DNA of 64,000 nt from Isoetes taiwanensis (GCA_021234155.1 JAJEKV010000058.1:9238992-9302991), one strand, 5' to 3'; counted from the stretch's first letter, positions 34,560 through 47,794 are shown. The notes: generated by a model from the letters alone, not told the origin. Numbers and translations: made by a program.

Positions 34560-35481
34560 GCAGTAGTCAAAGATCCACATCATAGTCCTCCTCATTCTTT
34601 TGTTTGCTCTTTGCTTGGCTCGTCCTTCGCTCAATCTGCCCTTTGTTTGAGACTTAAGTTTTGTATCCTCCTTGTTCTTCGAATGGTAGCTAAAGCTACT
34701 TCTTTAAGCTCTGCAAAAGGTTGCCTCGTCGCCTAGTGAGCTCGAGAATGGAGGTCAGATCTCTCGGGACGTTAGTTTAGCATAATCGATGAAGACTTGG
34801 CCCCTAACTCTTGATTTTCATCCGGTAAAGTTGATAAGGCAGCCAGTCTCATCTTCACAAAATGCACAGCCTCCTTATCAATATCCACGGCTACACAGCT
34901 TGCGGCCCTTCTTAAGTGCACATGCGATAGTAGTACCGTAACCGTGAGAAAGCATCAAGCACCCAATCTCCCGGACGCCGAAACATGTCCGTGAGATGGT
35001 TGATGAGTTTTTATGGTTTCGGTAGTGATTCACAATCATGCCTTGTGCACTTGGGTCCCGCAATTTCGTAAGACCGCTGGAAACTCTAGGACGCTTTGAA
35101 AAGTTTTTGACAAAGGCAAGTGTTAAAGTGTTCCATGGACCTCTTCCCATCAAAACTCCAATAAGCTACATGAAGGTACTCTACCTTGCTGAGCAACCTT
35201 GGTCCTCCACCATGGTAGTTGATGTTCGTTTTGTACCTAGTGAAGCATTTAAAACGATGTTAGCAAAAACAAGAAAACACTTCGAAAACCAGAAACAGGA
35301 AACACTATTCCGGAATACACTACGTAATTAAAGAGAAAAGTAATTGTATTCTGGAATAAGACTTACCAGACAAGGTTTTCATATCCTGCCTGAACTGGAG
35401 AACCAAAGTGATTTTTGAAAGCTGATTCCACCAAGCCAGACTGCATGCTCGAATGGAACGTAACTAAACGCCAATGTTTGG
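34560..35481 (-). pseudogene. Element D methyltransferase, C-terminal part
   Basis: The minus strand encodes the later half of the methyltransferase. It includes a segment matching FPAVLQKLQDPSAQGRIVNH in C, and then the SAM-binding motif I region, here YGTTIACALKKGR (FxGxGTT in the family). After a small indel follows a VDIDKEAVHF-like strand at the left end. Coding stops abruptly at 35481, where element C is inserted. The first half of the gene resumes at 55900 on the same strand. Confidence 0.8.
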
Positions 35482-35856
35482 AACAAGATTGCGTATTAAA
35501 CGGGAGCAAATCATTGAAACGAGAGCAAAAGGAATATTCCTCAAAGATTCCATTTTTTTTTACAAAAAAGGGGGTAAAACGAGGTTAAAAAAAAAAAGAT
35601 GCATGAAATTCTATTTTGACCCCCCCCAAATGACTAATTTTTTTTTGCAACGAAAGAATTGACTTTTTTAAAGTGTCACTTTTCTTAGCAAATAGAATGT
35701 TCTTCAAGTATATTTAAAGAGAGAAACTCTAATTTCAGAGGATAAAATATTTAACAAAAAATTGAAGTAAGTCTGTAACTGAAACTGTAGTATTCTCAAA
35801 ATTTGAAGATAGAATCTTCATATTCACATGCAAAATTTACAGTCTTTTTCTAAGAC

Positions 35857-37874
35857 TCAGTTATGTGCAAAAGTGTGAGGAGTGATGAGAGAGGGATCCA
35901 GGACGTCTTCATATTCATTTATGCCATCGTCATCACCTTCACTTCTTTCACTGTCATCCGAGGAAGTGCTTGAGTTATCTTCCTCATCACTATCAACGAC
36001 ATAAAGAAGCATTGTCACCACCTTCTTCATCATCTTCTTCGTAATTACAAGCTTTTTAAGCAAATTGATAGTCTTCCTCGTAGACGATTGTCGATTTCAA
36101 TTTAAAATCATAGCACAAAATAGTCACGCCATTAAGGTTCAGCTCGTCCCTACAACCCACCTTCTTGACTTTCTCCCTTTCCCTGGCTTCTCATTTCTAA
36201 CTCATATCTACCTTCAAAAGCATTTTCTCGAAATGTGTTGCAAGCCAATGAATCTTGAGTTTAGTGACTAAGCCTTCCTCCTTGACCGTCAAGCACTTTT
36301 GCTATCCGTAATCGGTCGACCTTTGTCATCCTCCTCGGTCGGAAGAGCAATTAGCATACCTTTGGTAATTTCGTGATATTACCTTGAGGCTCATTCCCTG
36401 CGTCTTGGTCCGAGGGTACATGACTCGGTCCTCCTCGTCTTCTACCTGCAGTGCAAATGTAGCACCGCTTGGACCCGCTTGGTGCCGGGTTGATGGAAGG
36501 TGTTAGGCCATTGAAATGGTTCTTGCAACCGCCTTAGAGCTATATGTTGTACAACAATTTTCTGTTCGAGAAAGAAATTACTCCACCACATCCGATCTTC
36601 TTCTAAGAAGTACTTAAAGCCTGAGGAAATTCCATTTTCAATGGCTTTTAAGGATGACTCGGGGTACTTTTCTTCCGCTTGGACTCCTTAGGATTTTTGA
36701 GAGGAAGTTGTTCAAAGACGCTCTATGAAGGAAGTGTCCGAATATATTTAAGGAAGCTGTAATCCCTCCGGGTGGACTCCAGGTCCTTAGTTGTGGTATA
36801 CTTCTTCCCCTCAGAAGAAGCTTTGGCCATCCTTCAAGTAGAACTTGATATGATGCTGAAAGGTGAGATCATTCAACTTGTTCACGGCTTTGTTCTCTGC
36901 TTGAACGTTGAGAGAAAACAAACTCTCTAAAATCAGCGCCCTTTAAGAAGATCGACCAATCGGAGTAGGAGTGTAAGAATCTTCAATAATTCGAACTAAA
37001 GAAGGAAGACGTAAAGCCTTCTTCCTTCTAAGGCTATCGTAAAAATCTGGAACATTTGGTCAATCTCGATCATGAGTGTGGCCTACAAGTAAGAAACCGA
37101 AGCTTCACTTTTCTAAAGATCCCTAGCTCCACTAACATGGCACAAAGACGCAAAGAGTGTTTGATTCTTGTTCTCCCTTGTAGTATTGTCAAGTTGCGAT
37201 AAAGCACCGGTGGTAATTGCTCTTGCTCGCACAGACCTTGTTAAGAATTGTAATTGTGAGGTTCGGGTCACCATGCAAGTTTGATACGCCAAAAATACTT
37301 TGCACTTTAGACTTCCTTTGAAGACCATAGCTCCTACAAGGTGGACCTTAACAAAACATTCCTCCGCACATCCTTAGGAATGTTCAAGAAATGTGGTAGA
37401 GTTGTTTTTTTGGTCCATTCCATCAATCACAAATGCACATGTATTGCAAAGGGACGCTCAAGAGTTTTTTTTCTATGCTTGGCAAGCTTTCTTCTCTCTG
37501 CTTTTGTTGTTCACGATGTCCGGGCAAGGTTCTCATTGCACAATATCCAGAGAAGAAATCAGGTCAAAACATTTTCTCTAAAACAATTGAGAGATTGGAG
37601 AACATGAGCTTACTTCTTTCGACCTCCTGCCTTTGCAGCCTCGTTGACTCTTTAATTCTCACGCACACCTCGAGCAAAACGACATTCTATGTTTTCTAGG
37701 AATTTTCACAAGACCGAATTCACTTTTCCACAAATCGGTGAAGTGTGAGTAAGAGATGTGCTGAAGCTGAGTGCAAGTCTCTTTGTACTCATTAAAAACA
37801 TCTTTTTTGGTGATGTTATCAGTTAAATGATACATGTTGCTGTTAGGTAGCTTCTCACATGTTTCTCTAAAATA
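35857..37874 (-). pseudogene. Element C transposase, C-terminal part
   Basis: On the minus strand, coding resumes exactly at 37874 with the codons following WMEK in the first half (50089-51282). The order is a Cys-containing segment, KHRKK, a degraded IDGMDQ region near 37400, then GALSQLDNTTRENKNQTLFA at about 37150-37210. A VGHTHDRD-like segment follows at 37040-37080, and finally an acidic tail with DSDEEDNSSTSSDDSERSEG. The two Asp-bearing motifs and the VGHTH.xxD motif are the likely metal-binding residues of an RNase H-fold DDE transposase. Frame changes are frequent between 36000 and 37800. I believe databases file this family as DUF7869, which I have not verified. Confidence 0.72.
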
Positions 37875-37889
37875 CTAGTAAGGGTGCCC

Positions 37890-38988
37890 AGCGTTGCTGG
37901 GCATAAGTTCCTATAAATGTTTTGGTTCCTTTTTTCAAATTTGGTCATTCCAAGAACGTCGAAGATGGAAGATGTGGCATGATGATGTACGGTATTCAGT
38001 TGCATGTGTTCAAGACAGTAAGAATGTTAGTCTAGAGGATAGCAATTGTATGTGTTCAAGACAATAAGAATGTTAGTCTCTAGATGTGGTATATGCAGGT
38101 TGTGTGCCAATATTGACCCTTAAGTCTCTAGATGGGGTATAATGTGGTTTGTCCCGCCAATATTGACTCTTAATTTATGTAGGTACATATGTCAATGCCT
38201 TTAAGCACTAATGAAGGGTCTGTAGATATCAATGTTCAAGCTAGAGGAATTAATCAATGATATTGACCACTAAGTATTTATTTTTTTATTTCAAGTCGTT
38301 TTTCCATTATCTTATGTCTTTTTATTTCAAGCATTTTTTTCGTTATCCTCTTATGTTATGTGAGATTTTCTAGGGAATAACATGTATCGTTATCCTTATG
38401 TTATGTGAGATTTTCTAGGGAATAACCATGTTATTCCCTAGAAAATCTCACATAACATAAGGATAACGAAAAAATGACTTGAAATAAAAAGACATATATA
38501 ACCATTTAGATTTTCTAGGGAATAATAGGCAGGCAATGTTAAAAATCTATTAGTTGTTTGTGTTAGTTGTTTGTAAACAATTTATACCACAGCCTAGAAG
38601 TGTGAGAAATTTGTAAAGGAAATTTGTAGTTAAAATTGTAAAGGAACTTCGTGCGACGTTAAAATATTTATCTTATCTATTTAGTATTTACTTTAGTGGA
38701 TGATGTTGAGGTGCAAAGGCGTTTCCATCTGCTGGAGTCATCCCGTCCCTTACAATTGTCAAGGGATGGCATGCAATCTTCAAGGAATGGCATATTATGG
38801 CACTGCTTTTGGCAGCATTTGACGAAAATAAGGCCATCTCAGACATAGGCGTTTCATTTTGTCCTTATTCAAGCCTGAAAAAATGCAGTAGAAGTCGCCA
38901 ACAACAGTTCAAGTGAGGTTTTTCTTTGCTACTTTTTATATCACGTGTTTCTTCCTTGACGCAAATCTATATGATGAGATCAGGCAGA
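37890..38988. other. Helitron 3' part, no gene
   Basis: No coding sequence is seen. A perfect 39-bp inverted repeat lies at 38388-38468, and looser inverted copies extend it to about 38284-38520. Confidence 0.5.
38388..38468. repeat. Perfect 39-bp inverted repeat, 3-nt loop
   Basis: CGTTATCCTTATGTTATGTG... at 38388-38426 is exactly complementary to 38430-38468. A third, direct copy of most of the arm lies just before it at 38340-38380. Confidence 0.93.
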
Positions 38989-39031
38989 AACAAGGTTTAA
39001 AATGAAACGCACTTATTTAAGAAGTGCGTTT
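38989..39031 (+). repeat. Left terminal inverted repeat of B with hairpin
   Basis: The outer repeat is followed by AAACGCACTT (39005-39014) and its inverse AAGTGCGTTT (39022-39031), forming a hairpin like the AAACGGGAGTG hairpin of C, D and E. TGAAAGATTCC follows it, a word also present in the other elements. Confidence 0.88.
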
Positions 39032-40212
39032 GAAAGATTCCTTTATAAAAATTGGAAACTTGAAAAAAATGGACAAAATAGGGAGCAAAATAGATTGTTG
39101 AGCAAATAGCATTCGAAATACCCCAAAAAAAGCAACATTTTTGAAGCCTTTTCATTTTTTAAGAAGGGCAAAAAAAAAAAAAGCTTGTTTTGAGGAGAGA
39201 GACATTACATTTAAAAACTCATTAAGTATTTGTTGTTGAAAATAGAAGGAAATACAGTTTTGTGTTTTTGCAAGCTTAATATAAGTACTAAGAAAATCAA
39301 ACATAGAAAAGAGAAAGAGTCTGAAATCATGAATCAAAAAAAGAATTGTTCTAATTAAGCATTGTTGAAGAGACAAAGTTTTCAGTTGAGAAATCTTCAT
39401 CAAAATATATTGAAATTAAGAGCACATAGATTACAATGAAAGATAGTTTAAAATGTCGTCTCAGATAAATTTATACGGAGGTGGCTCTTCCCACCCCATT
39501 CACTCTCTCTCCCCTTAGGATCGGTCTCTTGCGAGGTTATAATAGCGTAGACGCCTTCCTCGATTCCAATGGTGCAGTGCAATCGCTTTCTCAAGCTCGG
39601 GCACCACAGGCTCCAGATCGACGAACTCCACCTCCTCATTTCTTCTTCCCGTAAGTGGAGGCTGGATTTCTGTATATGTGCCTTTTACATCGCCAGCACC
39701 ATTTTTTGCTCCCAATTCCTCGTTTTCATCAGGAAAGGATTCACAAGAGCTTATCCTGGTCCCGATGAAACTTATTTTGTCCGGGTCTATGTCGACGGAG
39801 ACAACATTGCGCCCGCTAAGGGCGAAAACGGCGCGGGTGCCCGAGCCGAAAATGCGCCTAAGATCCAAATCCCCGCGAAAAACCATCAGATCAAATTATT
39901 AATAAGTCATTTGTGGCTTCGATAATGGGACACCACAGCCTTTGTCAGCTTATGGGTCTCTTAATTTTGCAAAACCGCCGAACTCAAAACGCATTGCGGG
40001 GAGGAGTCTTTTCATTCTCGCGTATTAAAGTGAACCATGGTTTTTGGCGCCTCGCTACCGTAAAACCCTATGTGAAAATGCTCGAAACAACTTACTAAGC
40101 GCGGACCACCACCATGACCCTTAACGCTTGTTTTAAGCCCGCCAAACAAAGACAAACAATGAAATATTAGTAAAATAAAAACAAGGAAAATAAGTTAGCT
40201 CAGTAGTGTGGC

Positions 40213-40343
40213 GGTATAAATTTATACCAGGGTTGCCTTGCGGTATAAATTTATACCGCGGCTGCAAGCCGTATAAATTTATACAGACATTGCCTTGCTA
40301 TATAAATTTAAACCTTAGGGCGGTTGTGGTATAAATTTATACC
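40213..40343. repeat. Palindrome array B1 (5 units)
   Basis: Five copies of GGTATAAATTTATACC or slight variants start at about 40213, 40242, 40270, 40299 and 40328, 28-29 bp apart. The array lies in an intron of the methyltransferase part. Confidence 0.93.
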
Positions 40344-41424
40344 GTGGAGTTACTAAAAAGAAAAGCGTTAAATGTTAAGCTTACCAAATGCAGTTTTCAA
40401 AGCCGGCATTACAGACAGCTCCCATAGGTTTAAGCACCGACATTGTTTGTAGGTCCGAATGGAAAATGATGACCCTCCAGTTAGCAGATAAGGTGACTTC
40501 CTTCAGGCCTTCCAAAAAAGAGTGGACTTGCACGTGCGTGAAAGCCTCCTCGTCAAAAAGCGGCCGTCCTTAATTTTGAAACCATAGGGAATATCTGCAA
40601 TGCATAATGTGAAGTTCGCTTCTCCAAAAGTGTCCCCAACCTCGATGCGGTCACCCTCAACAACTCTCAGACATGCAAATTCTCACCAAACGTTGTAAAT
40701 CTTTCATAAGAAGTGTCAAAGCTGCTAGTGGCGACCTCCTTTCCCTGTTCGATTGCCTTAAGTCTCTGCCTCTCTTCCTTGGCCCTACGAACCAGGTTTA
40801 AAAATCCAAATGGGAGCCCTTTTTCTTGTTCTCAGAAGAATATTGTGAGAAAAAGGCACAAACACGTAACATATTTTAGCAAAACTTACCCAGCCACTAA
40901 AGTTAACAGCGTGCTCTCTAATGATACTATCAGTGGTACAACTTGGGTAGAGAAGCTTGCACTCCTCCCAGTCCTCTAGGTTTAGCTGCTTCATTAACTC
41001 GGCCTGGCAGGTGACAATGTCTTTCTGACTGCAAAGAGAAACATGTTGTAAGACCAGAAAATGTAGAAGAAACACGGCATTGCAAATGTGGCTTACGTCT
41101 TAGCTTCCTTGGCCATTTCGTCTAATGTAAATTCCTTGGCCACGACTTTTTCCAAAAGGCGAACAAAAATTTCTTTGCTTTTTAATCCCCTCAGAATCAA
41201 GGCCCGTGGTACAATGCTCATATTTTTCTGCTTTTAATTCTCCACCCTTTTTGGTTTTTTCCTGAGTCGGGCTTGCTCTTTAAGCTCACCATCTTCAACA
41301 TACAAAAATTCTTTCTTGAAGATCCCACACCGTAAATGGACAAACGCCATTAGTTTAGTGTTGCTTAGCGTAAGAGAATATGTTGCACGCTACTTTCTAA
41401 ATACATGATGGTGTGTAGTCACTT

Positions 41425-41784
41425 GGTATAAATTTATACCGCCCTCGACACTGTGATAAATTTATACCATGACTAGGCACGGTGATAAATTTATATCAGC
41501 GATTTATCTGCGATAAATTTATACCGCACAGGCCACGGTATAAATTTATACCGCGTCCCGCCACCCGTGATAAATTTATATCATGACTAGGCACGGTATA
41601 AATTTATACCGCGACTAGGGACGGTATAAATTTATACCGCGTGCTCCGCCACGGTATAAATTTATAAATTTCGCATGCGACTAGTCATGGGTATAAATTT
41701 ATACCGCGTTTCGGCATCTGATAAATTTATACCGCCACTAGTCGCGGTATAAATTTATAATCGGCCACGGTATAAATTTATACC
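41425..41784. repeat. Palindrome array B2 (13 units)
   Basis: Thirteen copies have mostly 28-30 bp spacing. Several have lost two bases from the left arm (GATAAATTTATACC). Spacers are short, with words such as GACTAG and GCCACGG recurring. The array lies in the intron after the ParB exon. Confidence 0.93.
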
Positions 41785-42835
41785 GCGTTCGGCGGCACTT
41801 GTAACCACGCTAAACATACTACAAAACATAGAAAGAAGAGCATTTACTTACTTGACCATCTCTGAATGCCAGCTGAAAGTAGTTATCGTATTGCTTTACT
41901 GCCATAATGGGCTTCTTATCATAGTCATAGCTGAGGCAGCACTCTGTCACGCAGGCTTCTCGAAGCTCCTGCAGCTTGTTCTTTTGCTTTTTAAAATCCT
42001 CTCCATACATTTGTTTAAATTCCACGCACTCACACTGCATGAAACGGATCTTGTCTATTAAACTCATTTTAATCAAGTCATTGTCGAGATTATGACTCAC
42101 GGCAATGACTTTTGCTTCTTCATCTGTTACACCAACGTATATATGTGCTTCAACGCTCTTCCACACTTCGTTACGGCTTTCCTCTTTTGCTAGTTCTTTC
42201 CTTGCCTTGTAACTATGTGTGCCTCCAAGAACGTAGTATGTGTAATCTTCGAAGTCAGCCTTCTTGTAATCTTTTAGTTGGTTGCACTGACTCCTGTCCA
42301 CCATAACAACTAGTGGCGACACATGGGCATGAGGATTTCTTCTCATTCTTTGTTTCAGTATAGCCACATGTGCCGCATACAGCTTCCGGACCTGTAGCAC
42401 TCTGACCCCATCTTCATTTTTAGGTGGCCTCTTAATGGTGCTCAATGTCAAAGAAATAGTTTGCTTTAGCAGTTTAGTGTCATTCACCCGCTTGAGAATA
42501 GCACTTGATTTATCTGCAGGCTTCACAACAATATCTGCTCCAGGAGCCTTCTGAAGAGCTTCAGTTGACTCCTCTATAGTCAAAGCCTTTGTGCCTCTAG
42601 ATTTCTTTTTTGTAGGAGCCTGTGTATCTACTACGAGGGAATGCTTTCTACCCTTTCCCTTTGTTACCACTGGTTCCTCTTCCTCTTCTTCTTCTACTTC
42701 CTCGTCCTTCTCTTCAAACTCTTCGTTAGGAGTGGGGTACCACAGACCTTTGACCAACTTTGTTTCTTCGCAAAGCACAACTGACATCAAAATGTCCACT
42801 ATATCCTGTAATGCAGGGTTAAGTTAGGAAGATGA

Positions 42836-42852
42836 CGGTATAAATTTATACG
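42836..42852. repeat. Single palindrome in a short B intron
   Basis: One GGTATAAATTTATAC copy lies in the roughly 65-bp intron between the N-terminal exon and the ParB exon. Confidence 0.85.
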
Positions 42853-43470
42853 TAAAGACACTAAACAATACTTACATGGCCACTCTTGTAATTGTCAGCC
42901 ACGTACTCATGCACATCTTTGGGTTTGCACATGCTTATTCGAAGCATTTTACTTTCAAGAACGTAGAAGACTTCCCCCTTGTCATGCATGCACTTCATTA
43001 AGATTTCATCATCGACCTCTGTAGCAATAAGGTTGACAATTTCACGGCGTGGTAATAATCGTCGGCCTTGTACTTGCCCTTCCCCGATTGATGACCACGT
43101 AAAAAGGTGCGCCTCGATGGGTTTGCTCTCTCTTGCACCCCCGTGGACGTACCACGCCCCGGTCTTTCGGTTCGATGTGTCGTGGCTCTATTGGTGCAGC
43201 CTTTGATGATAGCCCTTGTTTACAAACCTGATCTTGGGGCTGGAAAAAAGCGTAAAAGAAGGCCATTTTATTGCAAGAAACGTAACCTTTTTCACCTTTT
43301 GTAACATAAAACAAGAAAAAATAGAGGCTTAAAAAGAGCATAAAATCTACACTAAATTATCACTTTATTTGTGTTATTTAAGCTTAAAACGCAAGAATAT
43401 TACCGAAATATTAAGGTTTGGCGACACTTCTTTAAGCACTAGACACCAAGATTCAAAATGGTTACGGATC

Positions 43471-43888
43471 GGTATAAATTTATACCGCCGGAAACGACGA
43501 AGCGTATAAATTTATACCGAACTGTAACACGCCGCAGATAAATTTATACCGTGCTCGAGCGTATAAATTTATACCGCTCCGAAACACGTAACTCGGTATA
43601 AATTTATACCAAGAGGTGCTCGAGCCGTATAAATTTATACCGCTCCGCAACACAATCGGTATAAATTTATACCATAGGTGCTCGAGCGGTATAAATTTAT
43701 ATCGATCGTGTTACGAATCCAGATAAATTTATACCGCCGAGCACCCGCGGCATAAAATTTATACCGATCCAGACTATATCGGTATAAATTTATACCGATC
43801 GTGTTCGAATCAGATAAATTTATACCGCTCGTGCTCGAGCGGTATAAATTTATACCGATCCAGAACCATATCGGTATAAATTTATACC
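43471..43888. repeat. Palindrome array B3 (about 14 units) in intron 1
   Basis: About fourteen copies spaced 27-34 bp lie between the 8-nt first exon at 43956-43963 and exon 2 at 43239. The spacers reuse the words GTGCTCGAGC, GATCCAGA and GATCGTGTT. Confidence 0.92.
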
Positions 43889-44152
43889 GTGGGCGCTTAC
43901 ACTCTAGCAGATCTAAACAAAAGAGAAACTAGAACAGTACGGGTAGTAGACTTACGTGGCCATGACAGTATAGACCCGCGTATAGACGTTCCAGAGAGCA
44001 AATAAGGGGGGGTATATAAGCCGCACCGCTGAAGCCGACTCGAAATGCGTATATAGAAAATAGGGTGGTTGGGCGCAAAGTACCTACTGCTAAGTGCCGC
44101 TTCATATAAGCGCTTCTCCATAAAGTTTTCAATACAAGTTAATGCGGAGTTT

Positions 44153-44299
44153 TCGTATAAATTTATACCGCTCTGCTCTATGTTGCCCTCCTCAGATAAA
44201 TTTATACCATCTCCAGTATAAATTTATACTGATCCCTGCCGCCTTTAAGTTTTTCTTTTTCCTGTATAAATTTATACCAACTCAGATAAATTTATACCG
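44153..44299. repeat. Palindrome array B4 in the divergent upstream region
   Basis: Five copies start at about 44154, 44192, 44215, 44261 and 44282, between the starts of the two divergent genes. Some have one arm shortened. Confidence 0.88.
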
Positions 44300-44323
44300 T
44301 ATGGCTCGAGAGAAAAAGAACCT

Positions 44324-47300
44324 GTGAGCCTCCAACTCACTCGCGAGGCTTCCTCCCTGCAATGGCTTTCACACCTCCTCAACGGACACCGTGGAAGTAG
44401 CCACGAATATTCTACATCCGACATTCCAACACCCAGCCTCGTTGAGTTTACTCCAAAGAAGACCACCTCGGCTTCCACCACCGTTCAATTTACTCCACCA
44501 CACCCACCTCTGAACGCCGCCCGCCCCCCACCAATGCGTTTCACCCCACCTCAGGCTAGAGGTCGACTACCTCCTCCACCATTTTAGTACGTCGCCCATA
44601 GTCCACCAGTAGGCTCCCTCCACCACGGAGGCAAATCACACCAACTCCATCCATTTCGCTAAATGGTACTACAACAAGTGGGAGCAGCCAATGACACGCA
44701 ACTCCTCGTGTTCTACGACACTTCAGAGCTGGTCAACTACGCCACCAGCCTCGACATTACTTTTTCCCGTCGAGAGGGAAAGCACCTCCCCCCGTGCCTT
44801 GCCCACATCAAACCTCTCAAAGATCTACAAGTACACCTCATGTTGATCTCTCGGGACGAAGAAACACCTCATGTTGATGTCTCGACGAGGACCTACCAAA
44901 GCCACAAGACTCCATGTTTGAATTCAAAGCCCCCCAAGTAAAAAAAAATCTTAAGCGTAACTTACACAAGACAAAGATGTACAACCGTTAGAAGAAAGAA
45001 ACTCATGGATCTAGGCTCACTTAAGGGCAACACATACAAAGCACTCGTTGTTCTCAACGTTGTTTGCTTAAGATTGGACTAAAGGAATTGAGGTTGCTTC
45101 GCGATAGTTACAGCTTCAATGACTCTGCTAGACCAAAGGGGCTACTTAGCCTTCAATATTAGGCCGATGATGGTGAGAAGTTTACTTACACAAATGGTGG
45201 CCACACCGGGTCACAAACGGCCTTCAAATTGATTCATGCTTTAGGCAGCGTAGCAGACGACTTGACCGCCTTGAAGAAAAGGCTTGACAAGAATCCGGCA
45301 TCAATGACTCACGCCATTCGGAGGCATAACCAGAATTCATGCTCTTCAATGTGTTTCCTGGATGGAAGGTTTCTTTAAGGAGTCTTGTGAGAAACTCCCT
45401 AACAGCCCTATGTACCACTTGAGTGACAATTTCACGAAACAAGAAGTCTACGATAATTATAAGGAGATGTGTGTTGAGGCCGAGAACGCTTTGTCCGCTA
45501 CTCTTACTTTATCGTGCTATGGAAAAAAGAGTTTTCTCGCTGGCCATTCCTAGAAAGCATAGGATGTCTGTTTGTGCTACATGCTCAAATTAAAAGCTCG
45601 AGAGACAAAATGCAAGGACACTTCACACTAAAAGTAAGCTTCCAGACGTGTTCTTGCCTAGTTCTACTTAAAAGTAGGTTCTTTCCTAAACATGTTTTCC
45701 TTTCAGATGCATTGAAGGAGAAACTGAACAAGCACAGAGAACAACAATCTTTGGAAAGGAGAAAATTGACAAAACATAGGAAGAAAGCACTGGAACAACC
45801 ACTCAACTACATATCGGTTGTTATTGATGGAATGGACCAGAAGAAGACCACCCTACCACATTTTGTCAATGTGCCTAAGGATGTCGGGCCAAGAAGATTT
45901 CATACATCCGCATGTTGTTGGTGCTATGGTATTTAATGGAAAACTATCTTGCAAGGCATTTTGAATTATCCAAACATTCATGCTGATCCAAATCTCACTA
46001 TCACAATATTGAATAAGCTTCTTTCCAATCTAGAACATATACCGCCGGGTTCTCAGATCTTCAGCTAGATAACACGACAAGGGAAAATAAGAATCGCGTT
46101 GTTTGCTTTATCGTGGTATGTTAGTAGAGAAACAAATCTTCAAGAAGGTGAAGATTGGTTTCCTCGCTTGTTGGTCATACACACGCACCAAATTGATCGA
46201 TGTTCAATGGGTTCTCTAAACGCCTTGCTCGAAAAAAGCTCTAAGCCCGCCAGCCATGATTGAGGTCATCCAAGATTCCTACAATCCTCGCCCGCACATC
46301 GAAAGTTATTGGAAGAAACTTATGATTTCAAGGAATGGATTTTTCGAGAGATCAACTAGGTCACCGTGGCTATTGAGCCCTTGAGAAACATTACATTCCA
46401 AAGATCGATCAAAATTTCACTTGTAGATGGCAAGGCCATCTTACAAGGAAAGAAATATGCCACATCCTTTTGCAAAGCTGGCGTTGCAGCAGTATTCAAT
46501 TCATTCACAACATCCCCAATACTAGTTCCATGCTCTCTCTCGCAGAGCAAATGCCTCTAAAAAGCTTGAAAGAAATCACAAAGAGTAAAAGGAGGGAAGA
46601 GCATTTGACTCAAATAAATCATTGGATTGTATTGAGACAAGTATTCAAATCCCCGCTCTAACCACTTTGGGGAGGCAGATGCTTTATGGTGGCCTCAATT
46701 TTTTCTCGAAACGTGACATGTTGCAAGCTTCATTACAAGGTCGAAGACGAGTTACATTCAACCGCCATCTAGGCAAACCCTCCCCTGTGCAAGTTGAGAA
46801 TCAAGAGGAACATGTAGAGATATTGGCTAGCTCGGATGAAGATGACAGAGTCATGTACACCGGCCCTAGACGCATAAAGACAAACAAGTTGCTTTCGAGT
46901 ATCCGGTTCGGTCTCGAGATTCGAAAAGGAATGCTCATAGCGTCTGTCCCACCGATAATGATGAATCGGGAGGCCATTCTCGCTAGCTAAAAGTACCGAG
47001 GTAACAAGAGAGGATGGAATTCCCACTCAATTAAAAGTGCAATGGATGAGAACGACTCCGCCAATGCTTTCGAAGGGGAGTTATACTTTGGAGATGGTAA
47101 AAAGGAGTGGGAAAGAGAGCTAAGTCCAAAGCAAGCACCTTTGCCATAGATCTAACTCAAGTAAAGGTTCTTGCATATGACTTTGTTCTCGATCGCCGCT
47201 AATAAGTTACGATGGTCACTCAAACTTTAATAAGGTCACATGATGGATTAGACAAACAAGCCAAAAAGGTGGCCAAAAAGATGATGATGAAGACTCACTT

Positions 47301-47460
47301 GTAGACAAGGAGGAAGAAGATCGCTCGAAAGTACATCCAAAGGTCTTTGAGAGTGAAGCCGAGGATGAAGGCTCGAGTGATCGTGGAATAAATGAGTCGA
47401 GGGATGAGATGCATCCCGATCTTGTCTGCAAATGTAAGTTTGTCCGATGACTCGAACATG
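44324..47460 (+). pseudogene. Element B transposase-like gene (IDGMDQ family), frameshifted
   Basis: The N-terminal third is Pro-rich, with PPP words in several frames (44340-44640). A segment at about 45270-45350 retains KKRLDKNPA and CFLDGRF, matching KRLDKNPAIDDHCG...VSWMEK in D. Positions 45720-45870 give KHRKKALEQPLNYISVVIDG followed by MDQKKTTLPHFVNVPKDV. Near 46060 is LQLDNTTRENKN, and near 46160 LLVGHTH with a frameshift into IDRC. An acidic segment with ASSDEDD lies near 46830. These are the proposed first Asp, second Asp and third acidic site of an RNase H-fold transposase. Many frame changes disable this copy. Confidence 0.72.
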
Positions 47461-47794
47461 TAAAGAACGTAAAGTGCGGTGATGATGATTGTCATCAAAA
47501 TATCCTATATTTTTGACAATTTTGTTCATAATTTTGTACAATTTTCACAACCTTGAATATATCACTTCTTTGTCACTCTACTACCCTTGCTATTTTTTTT
47601 ATTGCCCCTTTTTTGCTACACTTTATAAAAGTAACTATTTTTTGTTCTAGTTTAGGAGGATGAAAATTGCTATTTAAAATTTTTGCACGAAAGTTATGTT
47701 CAATCAACCCCTCAAAAATGGTACCTAAATTACTTAAATTGTCACACCTGTCACAAAAAAATCTTAAAAATGGACTTTTTTAAGGGAATTTTAG

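Larger units (their letters stand above)
39470..43963 (-). pseudogene. Element B ParB-domain DNA methyltransferase
   Basis: A tiny first exon ATGGCCAC (43963-43956) ends at GTAAGT. After intron 1, with the palindrome array, come an N-terminal exon (about 43239-42890) and a large exon (about 42807-41850). The large exon has an acidic, Lys-rich linker and a ParB-like domain: SPLVVMVDR and the hallmark YYVLGGTHSYKARKELAKE, then GVTDEEAKVIA and MSLIDKIRFM. Later exons (41335-41100, 41050-40780, 40620-39515) carry LCIADIPYGFK (motif IV, a (D/N)PP(Y/F) variant) and FGSGTRAVFALSGRNVVSV (motif I). Motif IV before motif I is the beta-class order of N6-adenine/N4-cytosine DNA methyltransferases. The ParB region is the cleanest of all copies. 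Frame breaks occur in the N-terminal and methyltransferase parts. ParB-methyltransferase fusions are known from phages and bacteria, so an ancient transfer is likely. Confidence 0.75.
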
